A DNA stretch of 64,000 bases. It comes from Chlorokybus atmophyticus (taxonomy: Eukaryota; Streptophyta; Chlorokybophyceae; Chlorokybales; Chlorokybaceae). A program made the translations under genes and the position numbers. Shown piece by piece: positions 10,639 through 23,713 of this stretch. The notes beneath the pieces were generated by a model. That model saw only the letters and a list, made by a program, of their open reading frames with translations, did no database searches and was not told where the DNA came from. The stretch covers positions 848,282 to 912,281 of the forward strand of contig RHPI01000277.1 of the NCBI GenBank assembly GCA_009103225.1. Reading direction: 5' to 3'. Positions within the stretch are counted from its first letter, which is position 1. Each line of letters begins with the position of its first letter.

Positions 10639-12046
10639 GTGTAACTGATACCTTAGTACATAGCTTCACATAGCTTCGCTAAGCATAGCTTTGCTTAGCT
10701 TTAGAGATGTGACATGTTGGTTGGCACTGATATATGTGGGTTTTGGGTTCGGCTGGTTGACAGGTTTTAACTCTATCCTGGGCTGTAAGCGGTCATTGGA
10801 TAGCTGCATGTGACTGGAAAGGCTTCATGCGTCTGCAAGTGACTTGAAACGCTGTGAAACACTAGACACTGCTTGTTCTTCAGGTCAAACGCCAACGCCA
10901 GCACAAGAACACGCACGCTATGAACACATTCATTCCACTTGCATGCAGGCCATCTTCACATACCTTGAGCCTCCTCTACACCCACCAGCGCATTCGCTAT
11001 GAACCGGGCCACGATCTGTTCACTGTGCGTGCGTTGCAAGCAAGCAAGCAAACCCCGGGAGCTGTGCTGTCGCGGGTACTGGGGACGGTGGGGGGGAGGG
11101 GGCGAGGGTCGACTCGACTGTTAAACAATACAACAGTCGAGTCGACATCACGTGTCTTGCGTGGGGGGGGGGGGAGTTGCCGGGGACTCCGACAATGACC
11201 CCTTCAGATCATGCACGTGTTGTGTCAGGAACATCCGTGACTTCCAGCGGCGGCGGCGGTGGCGGCGGCGGCGGCACGGGTCTCGGGGAGGCGGGCTTCA
11301 GGCGATAGGTTGTTGAGCTGGCAACATGAGCCAAGATTGTCACAATGTAGACGGCGGCGGCGGCAGCAGCCACACGCCCGTCCCTGACATGAGCTTGCAG
11401 GTGGGGTATGGACTTTTTGGAGTGGGTCTCGGTCTTGCTGAGCGGAAACGTCGGCAGAACAGTAGTACGTGCGTATGTGCAAGTAAGTCATGCTCATGCC
11501 TTGCTGCTCCTGTATGCTGTCGTCAACTTGCAGGCTGTATGCCGCTAGTTTCATAGTTGATTTGGTAGACTACGGCACAAGCATGCTTGCTATCTAGGCA
11601 GTACGCCATGTCTGTGTCCAAGCTCATAGTTGCTTACATGCCTGTTGGAGCAGAGCAGTGCTTACGTCGTTGATGGCTGCATGTTTCAAGCACTTCTAAC
11701 TAACATGCCAAGTGTACCATGCATACTGAGTGAATGGCAGCTACTGTTTTGCGTGTGCATCTTGTGTGCTTGTAGCCGTTTTTGAGTGTGCTCTTTGGTA
11801 AGTACAAGCACGAAGCCAAATATAAAAAGTCTCATCTGAACATACACCAAACGGTAGGCTATGTGCTTGCGCTCGATGACACTCTGCGGCAGTGCCACTC
11901 CCTGTACTAGCAAGCAAGCGTTCCATTGTCAACAAAGTCTGTGACTGGTCTGTGTGACACGGAGAGACTCTTGCATTAAACCATGTGTTCACTTGCTCTG
12001 CTCTGCTCAGGACATCATGCTATGCAGTTCTGAAATACGGCAGCCT
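10639..12046. other. Gene-poor interval with GC-rich and GCATGC-rich tracts
   Basis: No gene recognised. Contains G-rich runs (11088-11105, 11162-11175), a GGC repeat (11240-11277) and the inverted repeat listed separately. ORFs here are low-complexity Gly/Ala/Ser strings. Confidence 0.45.
11108..11146. repeat. Perfect 15-bp inverted repeat with 9-nt loop
   Basis: Arm GTCGACTCGACTGTT at 11108-11122 and its exact complement at 11132-11146 flank a 9-base AT-rich loop. It sits between two G-runs. Function unknown: it could be a hairpin at the RNA level, a small element terminus or a protein-binding palindrome. Confidence 0.85.
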
Positions 12047-12248
12047 GCCGCTGCGCACGGTCATCAGCAAGTGGAGTGTGAGAGACCGTGCGCGAGCAAG
12101 CTGTGTGAACACGGCATGGAGGGACATCGCACGCGAGGTGGAGGACAAGCCGCTGAGCACGGTAAACAGCAAGTTGAGTGTGAGAGACCGTGCGAGCCAG
12201 CTGCGTGAACAAGGCATGAAGGGACATTGCACGCGAGGTGGAGGACGA
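12047..12248 (+). repeat. Diverged tandem duplication, ~102-bp unit
   Basis: Unit 1 at 12047-12148 and unit 2 at 12149-12248 share the blocks GTGTGAGAGACCGTGCG and GCACGCGAGGTGGAGGAC. Unit 2 has lost two bases relative to unit 1, so a frame open through unit 1 shifts in unit 2. It lies immediately 5' of, and runs into, the ORF ending at 12858. Confidence 0.8.
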
Positions 12249-12282
12249 GTCTTATCAGGACCTTGGTGTGTCGCCCACAGTG

Positions 12283-12858
12283 ATGAGAGAATGCTTTCGC
12301 CATTGCCGCAGATATAACATACAGCACTCTGAGAGCATAGACCCGCATGCGGCCTTCTGCTTTGTTCAGCACGGCGCTCGCAACCTTTGCCTGCCTGCAC
12401 GGGGACATGAAGGAGTGTTGACGCCAAGTATCAGAATGTGGCTTCGACGCTTTGTGGAGTACATGGCGGACTCTGATCCTGTCTGCATTCCTGCAACGGA
12501 GGAGGCGCTGAATTCTTTTGCCAAGGGTGTTGTTGTTGACGTCCATTTGCCGAGCTACAAAACCGGAAAATTTGAGTGCCACATTAAGACGCAGTGCAAT
12601 TGGTTTGCAACTGTACGTCGTAGTACTGTTGCTATCCATTCGCGATTGCACACTACCCATGGGGGCGAGCCGAGTCTAAATTTCTTTGCGAATGGGGTGT
12701 TCTACAGTTATGCGAACGAAGTTGGAGATTATAAGTTGCTGTTCTCGAGGCAAACCACACAAGACGGCGACGTTTTTGGCTTGACATCTGGCAGCTGGAC
12801 ATTGCTTGATGATTTGATAGCTTGTGTGTGTAGTGGACATTGGCGCGTACAGCTGTAG
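12283..12858 (+). CDS. Unrecognised protein or gene remnant
   Basis: I do not recognise this protein. The frame is open upstream to 12238 and continues to a stop at 12858; the first ATG is at 12283, giving about 192 residues. There are no repeats inside, and the composition looks protein-like (for example GVVVDVHLPSYKTGKFECH, then FFANGVFYSYANEVGDYK). Just upstream the same frame can be followed back through DIAREVED into the duplicated unit, where a stop and a 2-base shift interrupt it, so the 5' part seems damaged. It may be the last exon of a gene whose earlier part was disrupted, or a decayed mobile-element gene. No signal peptide, membrane segment or named domain is visible. Confidence 0.35.
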   Translation: MRECFRHCRRYNIQHSESIDPHAAFCFVQHGARNLCLPARGHEGVLTPSIRMWLRRFVEYMADSDPVCIPATEEALNSFAKGVVVDVHLPSYKTGKFECHIKTQCNWFATVRRSTVAIHSRLHTTHGGEPSLNFFANGVFYSYANEVGDYKLLFSRQTTQDGDVFGLTSGSWTLLDDLIACVCSGHWRVQL

Positions 12859-13741
12859 CAAGAGTTCCGGATAGTTATTAACCTGCAATGAAAGAAGCTT
12901 CTAGTGTTACCTTCCAACGAGATTAACTCTTGGTTCACATGCTTCATTATGTCGATACGCGTCTTATTAACAACAACATTGTCTTAAGTACACTATTTGC
13001 AGAGCCATTAGTTTTTAACATGCTATGCACATGGCTCGTGGTAAGGAACGCAGCTCATCCATCTTACAGCTGTAATCAATTGGAGATGTTAGAAAGCACC
13101 ATGCCAGTTTATAAACTAGAGGCCTCAACATGACATCGCGTACGGCAGAGTTACGCAAATAATATACAAAAGCTGCATACAAGCAAGCTCTAATGTCGGT
13201 AACAATGCACGTGCAGTGACAGCAGGAGAAACAGGCAGACGTGCATATAAAATAATTGGGGGGTAGGACACAGGGCAGCATTAGAAGTCCTAGTCTAGGA
13301 CAAACTACGAAAAAGAGATAGACTCTACCATTACAAGACCCTCAAGCAGCAAAGGGGTGGGGTGCGGAAAGCATGCAAAAGGACCACTTGCAGAGGTAGA
13401 GGTTGCCCGGGGACATGTTGGTTGCGCATGCATGGCACAGCTCATTGCATGACTGATGTTTGTAATATGCATCAGTTTCATGAGTTTTAACAAATTGACG
13501 GACATGATCACGATATATCGATTCTTGTTGCACAAGAGTTATCGCTTGTAAGCTGTACTCTCTTGCTTTCTTGATGAGAACATGTATGCGCAAAAACAAA
13601 GCGTAACAACGGATGGCTATACACTATATACAGCAAGGTCTTAGAATGGATATGCATCTATGGATGCGTCCCAAACTACACAAGTGGCATTAAATGGCAC
13701 ATGATGTATAAGTGCACACCATGCATCGCACAACGTTGTTA

Positions 13742-13825
13742 ACATGCATTGTACTACTTAAACTCGCATTGGTAACTAATTACATGCATTGTACTACTTA
13801 AACTCGCATTGGTAACTAATTACAT
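13742..13825. repeat. 40-bp tandem duplication
   Basis: Two essentially identical copies beginning ACATGCATTGTACTACTTAA at 13742 and 13782. A very recent local duplication; no coding content. Confidence 0.9.
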
Positions 13826-14355
13826 TTTAACAAGTGTCTCACAATACACCCACCCTTACCATGCAATAATGATGAGCTCATTACACCTCGGTCAGCTACA
13901 TGTATTGTTAAAGTGGGGTTTATGTATGCATATTCAAAAGAACTTTGTGACATCCATAATTCTCGCAACAATAACCCCTGCCATGGCTTGTGCGCTGCAG
14001 GGGGCGAGCAGGTCTCGCATGCATGCTGCCTGTCTATGCTCGTGTGTATGTTCGGCGCAAGCAGGCCATTGATGGTGACCATGCTGCTTTTTGCTGCACA
14101 CGAGTGATGTGACTCAATCAGGCTCATCGAGGCAAGGCAATCAATCGACTGTTATTCGCATGTTAATTCATGTTCATATGGCACAGGCGTGCATATATAA
14201 AGGCAAGCAATTAATTGTCGGTTATCATTCGCACGTTACCTGATGTCATACTTGTGGTATGATTGAGATGAGGGCAAACACAAGGCTGATTGTGACCATT
14301 CGCATGTAATCAGATGTCGCACATGTGTGTGTATATGAGTAGTATTGTGTCACGC

Positions 14356-14383
14356 GAGAGAGAGAGTGAGAGAGAGAGAGAGA

Positions 14384-14414
<31 letters not shown>
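14356..14414. repeat. (GA)n microsatellite
   Basis: About 59 bp of GA dinucleotides interrupted twice by GTGAGA. A second, much longer GA tract lies at 25.3-25.8 kb and a CT tract at 28.56 kb. Confidence 0.95.
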
Positions 14415-14618
14415 GGGCATCAGCAACGAGCATAGCATAACTCAAGCAATGGAGTCACTGAAAATGCAAAATCGTGCTTATTATTATCATCTCGGTACCA
14501 TTGAATAGCGATGTGCTTGTATCATGACTGTACTTGACACTTATATTTGCATAGTGCAATAATTTGTATTTATAGACCTATCAATCCACCCTACGCCGCA
14601 ATTGTCTATGCTACTTAG

Positions 14619-16139
14619 CTACTTGGTTGGATGGCTATCTACAAGCCTCCAAACTATGCTACCACTGACCCTATGCAACCTACCCAGTGCGCGTGCGCGA
14701 TACCTTCGCCGTCGTATGAGCCTCACGACATCAGAAAACACCCGATCATAAAACAATGGCGAAAAGCAAAAATGGACACAATCCCGACAACTTCCTCGCA
14801 TGGAAGGCACCTTCTGCATGCACTTCTGCATATGCGCTTCATGCCGGTCCCGCGTGTGTGCAAACATATTGAGGAAATCCACATGCACCCTTGGCATTGC
14901 GTCCAACAGAATGCGGTTCTGTTTGCTGGCATCCGAGGTGATGACGTTGCTCCCGATAAAAGGGAGACAAGCTCCTGTATCATCGTCTGGTGCGTGCTTT
15001 GCCGTACTCCCGTGCACTATTGCTATGCGCTTTGGCTCGCTTTGCACCCAACTGGCAAGCTGCTGACCCACCTTCTCCATGTCCGCCTTGTACTCCATCA
15101 TCTCGCGCGATCTGCAGGTTACTGGTATTCATTTACACGCAACATATACGCGTGGAGTCGAATTGACTGACAGTCCTCATGTTGGTTTGTGTAAATGTTT
15201 GAATACATGCAAACGCACGTGTGCGCGCACCCTCACATGCATACGTGTGCGTGCATGAGAGCAAACATGCGTGAGTGCAAAGACACATATGCTTACTTGT
15301 AGTGGGCTGCGCTGTTGACGAACACAGCATCAGCTATGTCTAGTGCTTCTGCCAGCGCCGTCGAGTTGTATCTGTTGCTGCGGAGGAAGGCAAACACGCT
15401 TCCGTGCCGATTTCTCACCATGGCATTGAACTCGGGCTGCTGGCTGAGCAACACCTGAAGCTCGCTGCTTGTTGTTACATTGTCATCAGCATCCATGACA
15501 GCGACATTGGCGCGTAGGAGACCACACACGAACGCGTCGAAGAACTGCCTCATGAGACTGTCTCCAATAAACAATGTTGTGTGATTGGGATGGCCGCGAG
15601 CAAGCTCCCAGGCCAAGTCTGAGCAGTACTGTCACGTATCAGGATACAACGCAAGCAGGCACACACGCACACGCGCACGTGTTCGCACACGCACGTGCGC
15701 GCACAAACACGTTTGCATGTGCATACAGTACAACACACGCACACTCTGGCACGCCCACGCGCATGTACACACTGTTGATTATTGTGCAACCAACCTGCAG
15801 CTGTTTTGGTTGAGCGAGTCCGCTGATTTCCTGGCTCAGAGTCCCACCCAGGCCAGTCAGAGTCCAGCTTATTTACCCTACAAACCACCACCACCATGAT
15901 CTCAGTCACTTGTGCCACGCACGCACACATGCATCATCTAAATACACGCTACACACTTTTCACACACTACTTCTCTCACCTACACATGTGTATGGAGTGC
16001 GCTGCTCGCTCGGCCATTGGCCCCGTGGTGACAATGGACATGCCCGCCACGCACACGCGCCCACTCGCAGCATCGCATTGCAAGTAGTCCGGGTCTATTG
16101 CCAATGCTTCCGCGAACCCACTTGCGCCCAAAATGGATG
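14619..16139 (-). CDS. PC-esterase / trichome-birefringence-like (GDSL-type) protein, 5' end unresolved
   Basis: Plant and algal members of this family are Golgi O-acetyltransferases or esterases acting on polysaccharides. Exons 15297-15618 and 14619-15111 carry the family signatures: TTLFIGDSLMRQFFDAFVC (GDS nucleophile block) and, near the C terminus, GSCRDCVHFCFSPLFYDRVF (the DxxH block). Between them lies ADAVFVNSAAHYKSREMM, matching the family's central strand. Upstream, exon 15795-15877 (SDWPGWDSEPGNQRTRS) and a tentative exon 15980-16139 (ALAIDPDYLQCDAASGRVC) join in consistent phase (donors GTTGGT and GTGAGA). The first exon may be 16540-16695, but one linking exon is missing in my model. 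The stop at 14619-14621 is secure. Confidence 0.75.
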
Positions 16140-16539
16140 CTGGACACGTCTGTGTAAAAGTGGTGTCACACTACTGCTTCACACTGAAGCTGTGTTTGTA
16201 GTGTGAATGATGAAAGCAGGGCACATTGAGAACGCAGTTGTAGGTTCCAACAGCTAACAAGTACGGCCACTACTATTTGCTTACTGATTGGCACAAAACA
16301 GTGCTACAGGAAGGCAGTGCATAGTGTGCTTGGATAAGCAAGTTTCTGCACCTCATCAACTACGCGTGCGTGTGTTGACTGGTAAGAGCACAACGAGTCA
16401 CAATTGCAACTCCTTGTAGTTGCTGCTCACGAGTCGTATCCAATTTGGATGAACTAAGTGATTAACGTGGGACCTGGCACTCTCTCCTTCCATCAGATAA
16501 TATGAAAAAAATCAACGTGAGAATAAGATCAAGTCTCAC

Positions 16540-16695
16540 CGTGTCTAGAACAGATCTGTATCCAGACCCAGGAGACAGCGCCAGCGCACGCCAGGCTAGC
16601 GCCAGCACCCCGAAGCTGCACCAGGCCAGCGACGTCCAGCTGCCGCCTAGCCGCCTCCTCCGCCAGGGCGCTCTGCGCATCCCCTTGGGACCCAT
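16540..16695 (-). CDS. Possible first exon of the PC-esterase gene (signal anchor)
   Basis: The ATG at 16695 opens a 52-codon exon ending at a GTGAGA donor. It reads as Arg-rich residues (APWRRRRLGG) followed by a hydrophobic stretch SLAWCSFGVLALAWRALALS, a typical type II signal anchor of Golgi enzymes, which fits the PC-esterase exons downstream. It ends in phase 0 while the next exon I can see needs phase 1, so either a small exon lies between 16140 and 16539 or the link is wrong. Confidence 0.4.
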
Positions 16696-18674
16696 CCTGC
16701 CGGGTCCCCCTTCACCCCACTCGCATCGCTCTGGCCTGGCTTAGCCTGGTCTGGCCTGGCCTGGCCTGGTCTGGGTTGTCAGTATGCTGTAAAGCTAGCT
16801 AGCCCAGCTCGATCCCCTGGCGTGGCTTGGTGGTCACACCAGGCGTGAGAGTCCAACCAAGAGAGGCACCGCCGGCTCGATCCACCAACGCTCATACACC
16901 ACGCCAAGCTGCAGCCGTCTCCTAGGCCTAAGCTGGGTGGCTAGCCGGACAGCCGGATTACTGCCACCGCCACCGCCACCGCCTCCTCTCCCAGCGCATG
17001 TGCTGTGGTCACACCGACCGTTCGCGTGCGTGCGTGCGTGAGAGAGGTGTGACCACCACTGTCCAACAGCCAGCAATGTTTGTGCTTTTTGCTGAGGACG
17101 AACGATGGAGATCAAAACTCGAGTCATATGATTGTTGGGAGGAGATACCTGCCTAGGCTGCACGGCCTAAATATGGGAGGGGTAAAGTGCCATTGGTGTG
17201 ATCTTGGTCCAAGCATCTTCATGCATTCGTACAAGTGGAAATTGAAACTTTTAGTACATGTTTAAGTGGTGCACATGCCGGCGAATCACAACCGACTTCA
17301 GAGTGGCAGCGCCCGCTTCAGCACGTGACAGGGAGAGAGTGAATCAGTAGGTTAGCATTTGAATCACCAGAGGTTTGTTACTGCTCAGTGCAGGTAGTTC
17401 ACGGACGTGAAACGTTGGGACATCTATGGATCACGCGACCATGTGGCGCCGTACCGTTACAGAGTGCCCTACGGTGACCAGCAGTGCCACCTGCGTGCAC
17501 ACTTCACTTTCAAGTGTCACCGTTTTATGTAAAACGCTATATAAGGTAAATTGCCTTGTTCAAAGGCTCTTGCTACCGGTAAGAGGACACCTACCGGTAC
17601 TGCATGAGGGAGATTGAGATTGAAAAGTTAGGGACACGAAAGGTTAGCCCAATTAAGAAAGTGCAGTGTACGGTTTTGTTCGCGGCTCTGTGATAAACAT
17701 GGCCTCAAGATTGAGGGAGGGGGTCGTCTGTACGCTTGCCAGCCGTCGGCTGGAGCCTCAGCCTGGAGAGCAAAGCGGCGTGACGACCCTCCCGCCCTAG
17801 GATCCTTTTGTAACTCTTACAGGAATAAGCAGTGAGAACTTTTATACATAACACACGTAACACATGACATGACGTGCTGTTTGCGGCATGGATTCTTGGT
17901 CATGTCACATATTCTATGTGACATGGTGCGAAGCTTGCGTGTGTAACACACGTAGCCCATTGCAATTACTGGCTTGGGAACTTCATATCTTATAATTCAT
18001 GTTACTCAGTGCGGAGATCCACATAATGAATGTGCAAGCGTTCAGAACAAGTAAGATGCCATAATGGTTTTGCAATGAGCATACGCATGCGTCGCGCTAC
18101 ATTCGATAAAGCGTGATCAATTCGGTACATACCAATGTTCAGTTGCATACATATGCACTTGTACATTAGCGTGTGTGCGCAACTTTTAGATACCGTGTTG
18201 TTCTTAAAAACCAAGTCACCCAAATGTATCTTGAGACATAACAACCATCATATGCATATGCGCGTAGTTATTGCGGTGTATTGTGTGGCACATATTTCAC
18301 AATAGGTGTTACTCATACAACTCAGTCAACACGATGCAAGCGCAATCAAGTAAATAACATCATTCTTTTAGCTGAAGTAATTGTGGTCGCGATTATGATG
18401 TTAACATAATGCTAAATCAACAACAGATGCACACAAAATACATCGCAACTGTTAGACTTACTACATTGCACTCTTGTAATGTGAGTGGCTATGTATTATG
18501 CGCCAATGTATGATGTTGAATACGATGCAATCAATTAGAAGAGTTCATGCAGTCGCTGCCGACACCAGATGCTTCACCATAGTAGCCCAACATACTCAAT
18601 ATGTACAAGCCACCAATAATCAACCACCAATCACATTCAAACGCGATCAGTTGCAACACAATAAACTAACCCAC
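16696..18674. other. Gene-free interval with GGCCTG repeats
   Basis: No gene recognised. TGGCCTGGC-type repeats occupy 16733-16770. A GTGCGTGCGTGCGT tract lies near 17030. The rest is unique AT-rich sequence with short, unsupported ORFs. Confidence 0.5.
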
Positions 18675-21163
18675 TCAGAGTGTCAGTGCTCCATTTGACT
18701 GGGGAACAATTCTAGCCGAACGCCTAAGCGACCCTTGCCAACCGAACAGGTTCAGGAACCGTTGCCATGTTGACGGCCTCGCGTGTTGCATAGCATCAAC
18801 TCTGGCGTCTGACAAGAGCCAGCACAGATGATCAGCAGGAACTTGCCAATCAGGTGGACGAACACCCTGCCAGACGGGACTCAAGATGCTTACCTTTTGA
18901 ATCAACGCCAGCGCCTTGATCACAGGTTTCTGTTTGCTGTCTACTGTCAATACTGGTACCAACGCCATCCCTACCACTAACACCACCAAAACTAGTAGAT
19001 TCTCTGCTCGATGCACCACTTGACGATGCTTCGCTGCCTTGCATCGCGTGTGTTGCTGGCGCAGCAACCCTTTCATCATCGTTGTCCTGCCCCCCCAATG
19101 CTGCCCCAGCTCTGACCTTCCTGTCTTGCTTGTGGTAAGCCTGCCCGCCCGACGCCGGCGCACTAGTGCTTGGCTCAGTACCGAAAGTGTTCTGTGCAAG
19201 ACTTGTGGTGCGAGGCCTAGGACTGGACACAAACATGCATTGGTTGGCAACGGAAGCATGAATGAACATTCGTATGCGTGTGCGCACATGTGCATGCATC
19301 AAACAGGCAAACTTCTCTACCTTGTTTGAACTATGCGCGCGATCTCTAGAGCCTTACTGAGCTCGCCATTGCCCGCCGACAAGGAGTCCTCGAGCTTAAG
19401 CGCTTCCCGCAGCCGTGCCCGCTCGGCTGCATTTTCCGGCCTGTGCAGAATGCTATCAGCTGCTGTTGAGAGAGAATGTGCGTGCGTGCGTGCACACGCG
19501 CGCAAGTGCATGCGTGCGTGGGTGGGTGGGTGCCTGTGTGCACGCGTGTGCCTGTGTGTGTGTGCGTGCATAATGACAAAAAAAACAAACCGGAATGCAG
19601 CAGCGTCTAAGGCGGTGTCTTGCTTCAAAGCGTGCAAAAATTCTGTATACTGCGGCGGCAAGCAGACGGGTTAGACTAGCAGTACCGTATTAGCGCTGAT
19701 GCCTCCATTGTCAGCTAACCTGTATTGCACCGTCATCGTTCTCGTCCATTAACGCAATAAACGCATTTACTTCTTCTTGCGACAGCGGATCAGCAAGCTC
19801 TGGTAGCAGACAGACGTTACATGCTTGTTGTCAACATGCCTACGGCGTTACTGCCTCTCACCCATTGTGACAGCTTTGAACTCTTCCAGCGATATTGCAC
19901 CCGAGCCATCGCGATCGAAAAAGTTAAACGCATCTGACAGGATTTTCTCCTCATCTTCTTTGCCCTTAGAGAGGTAACTCCTGTGCATAACCACATGCCA
20001 GAACCTTGGTATAGCACGCAAAGGGAGCAGCGGCTCGTACAAGTGTACATTGAACTCAAAAACAAGTACATTTATTCTTGAACTCAAAACTGTAGAATCC
20101 AGCAACAACAGAAAAACGCAAGCCAAGCAACCAAGGGGATACATCGCTCTCACCATAGATGCACGAACTGGCCAAAGGTGATCGTGTCTACGCTCTGTCG
20201 CACTTCAATGGCAGCCAAAGCCTCGTTGACGTACTCCTCCATTGGATTCTGCGAGATGGTATGAGAGTTACCGAGGCCAACAGTACACCTCGTCTGCAGA
20301 TAGCACCACTGAAGAGTGGTGCTTTGCTTACCACGCCAACAGCCCTCAGCAGCTTGTACAGTTCTTGACAAGGCAGCGCGCTCTCATCAAAATCCAACTG
20401 CGGCCCCAACGAGAATATTTACGCCTTGTCAAGCCAAAAGTACTATTTCGTGCATGCATATGGTGATGCACTCGTATACCTCTGAATCCCATAGCGCAAA
20501 GTCCAATGCACGTCTCGCCGACTCAATCTGGCTGGCAGGTAGTCCTGCGAGTAGCCATGTCAACCAGAATAGCACTACAGTTACTTGTATGTGTGCTAAC
20601 AAGTTAGAATCGCTTGTAAATATACGCCGACATGCACCTGAACACTTGTAATGCATACACACTCACACAGGCTTCAGGCAGTTGAGCACATCCTATGCAA
20701 CCATACATACGTGTGGGTTCGTGGGTATGTGAACGTATGTGGTCAGGCATGTACAGACACGCACACACTATTCAGATCCCCCCTTGACTGTCTGGACAAG
20801 TGTGCTCACAGATGACGACACGCGCGCATGCGGACAATTATACTGGCCTGCACGCACACGCCCATACGTGTGCATGCCCACGAGCGTGCGTGCATAGATG
20901 GGCATGCAGGTGCGCGCTATCGTGCTCTTGCTGAAACCCGCAGTTACAGGGGCAGACACACTTGTGGCAGCAGTGATGCGACAGCTACCAATCAACACAA
21001 GATACTCACCCGTATCCTCTTCTCGCCAGGCCCGCGCAGGGGCAGCAGTGCTGGTCCTAGGGACTCGAACGTGACCCGCCGCTGATGTGGAGGCCCCTGA
21101 TGATGAGACGGCGGCCGCCCCCGCATTGGAGCGGCCGCCGATGGAGAATATCATGCGCAGCAT
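18675..21163 (-). CDS. EF-hand calcium-binding protein, ten exons
   Basis: Exons 21010-21163, 20480-20544, 20332-20397, 20154-20248, 19862-19980, 19720-19799, 19591-19649, 19321-19440, 18894-19222 and 18675-18808 join with consistent phases into 406 residues. The central part is calmodulin-like. Degenerate EF1/EF2 occupy about residues 60-125, then come two canonical calcium loops, DRDGSGAISLEE and DENDDGAIQYTE; the second is split by an intron after DDGAIQ. N-terminal Ala/Ser-rich leader (FSIGGRSNAGAAAVSSSG). After the EF-hands comes a charged helix (ENAAERARLREALKLED), a long Ser/Gly/Gln-rich disordered tail and a basic C terminus (WQRFLNLFGWQGSLRRSAR). No kinase, channel or transporter domain is present. 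I cannot assign it to a named subfamily; a calcium sensor is the reasonable inference. Confidence 0.8.
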
Positions 21164-22854
21164 GGCACTGCACAAGCTGAGTGTTGGATGCGAACATTAA
21201 GGCTAACGACACCATGGTCGATCCTTGCCAGCATGCTGAAAGGATGGTATAATCTAGCAATAGTTGCAATACAATTGTGCCATTCAAGTCCACGCTCACG
21301 TTAAGTGCCTTTTAAGTGACTTTCTAAGGGCTAATCTGAAAAAGTGTGCATAGCACATGATTGAAGTTGTAGCTGCGCACACGAATGCAATGCAGCACTG
21401 TGAGAAAGCAGTCAGCGGACAATACTTAAGCATTCAAAAGCACACAAAGCATAAAGTGTGGTGCTGAGATGACAATTGCTGCTGGGCAAGGGCCTGACAT
21501 TGGGAGCAGCAGCTTGGCACGCAATGCCAACAACCCGTACCGCGCGTGCCGCTATTTGTGTTACGTGTACACCTCTTGTCCAGGACTGTATGGACTGCTA
21601 GCAAGCTTATATGTCATCTGCTGCTACACAGTACTGGTGATGGATGTTGTCTACAGTGCTGAGCGGCTCATATCTCTCATGTCACATGCCGCACACAATT
21701 CACACTTGACACCTGCCTGCGTAGTGATGTACTTGGGTCATCCGCTCTGCCAACTAAGTGTTGTGGCCAAGACTATGTGACACACAGAGCCGGCTGTGGT
21801 TGACACTACAACTTGCTGCAACCATGCTTGCATTGAGGCTTTATACTGTGTTTCAAGTGTCTTGTTGAAGCAAGTGCCTGTACACGTCCATACTCACGGT
21901 TTCACCTGTCAAGGAGTTCCGCCCATGCTCCTCCTACGCTTTACTCCAACCAGCAGCGTCGGCAACCACCATCCAGCAGCAGGGGCGGGCAACCACACGT
22001 CTATCATACTTGCCCCCGCTTAAAACACGTGAACATCACTATACCAGCTTAAGCTAAACGCATACAGACGTAAGCAATCTACCAATCAAGCTCAATCAGC
22101 TCAGCTCAGCTCAGCTCAGCTTAGCTCTCTAGCACCAGCGCCAGCGCCAGCTCAACGTTCAGCTCAAGTTTAGGCTCAACACTAACTCAATAGCTCAAAG
22201 CTGCCTTCATTGCCTTTCAGCTCACTCTGTGCAGTAGGTCATAGCTTGTGCAACACAGTGGAAGCTTTGTTCTCCTGGACTGTGCTACCAGCTGGCACGG
22301 CGGACCAGACCAACCCTAATGCCAGGTGGTTTTCAGGGACTTGCTGTGTTTCTCCCTGTTGCCCACAACAAAGCGCAAGACAAAGTTATTTTGGGCATAG
22401 CAGCTGCTAAGCAGAAGTACCGATATTGACTGTAGGCACATGTAAAATCGATATCAAGCCTGAGTCGGTATTGCAAGCGTCGACTTCGATAGTCGACAGT
22501 TCCAGAGGACGGGGCTGTCGGTGCTGCGTCTCGACCTAACTCGCAGGCTTGCGTAGGATATTGAGCAATTAGCGGGCAGTCGTGCTCAGATGCGCGGCTC
22601 GAGACGTACAACAGGTTTGCCCAGTTAGCGCAAAGTGCTGCCTGGTTAGCGTTTCAACATTTGAATGCCCGCCTGTAGAGTTTTACAAGCTCTACACCGT
22701 GCGCGGTCTCGCACAAGGCTAACTGGAAACAGCAAACTTTTCGTTGTGCTTCCCTTTTTAAAGAATGCCCGCCTGCGAGCAATAACGCAAGCTTGGGAAG
22801 GGCGATGCCAAGGGCGCTAGAGCAAAGACTTAACAAGTGAGGTTGAGTCTGGGG
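21164..22854. other. Interval between EF-hand gene and histone H4
   Basis: No gene recognised. A 103-codon ORF at 21469-21780 starts with ATG but shows no motif and unremarkable composition. A (CTCAG)n pentamer run occupies 22098-22122. The right-hand 300 bp is presumably the histone H4 promoter. Confidence 0.4.
22098..22122. repeat. (CTCAG)n short tandem repeat
   Basis: About five copies of the pentamer CTCAG, followed by CCAGCG-type repeats at 22132-22150. Confidence 0.85.
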
Positions 22855-22862
22855 TATATATT
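22855..22862 (+). promoter_or_regulatory. TATA box of histone H4
   Basis: TATATATT at 22855-22862, about 125 bp before the H4 start codon and preceded by a GGGG run. This spacing leaves a leader of roughly 95-100 nt. One of few clear TATA elements in the window, as expected for a replication-type histone gene. Confidence 0.6.
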
Positions 22863-22920
22863 CATAGGGACTGTGCAGCAAACTCAGTATATAGTTTTCA
22901 GCTTTTCGGCGGTGGCGTAG

Positions 22921-23627
<707 letters not shown>

Positions 23628-23713
23628 GCGGAGCGAACTTTGCAAGTCGCAACGAGAATCCACAGTGGCAAGCGCTCAGTCAGACTTCCTCTGGCTTTCG
23701 TGCTGCCATCAAA

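Larger units (their letters stand above)
12859..14618. other. Gene-free AT-rich interval
   Basis: No coding region seen. It contains a 40-bp tandem duplication and a GA microsatellite (listed separately), with AT-rich sequence between. Confidence 0.5.

Noticed and set aside
16733-16770. GGCCTG repeats as a regulatory array
   Set aside because: Short, simple and not near a secure start codon; composition explains them.
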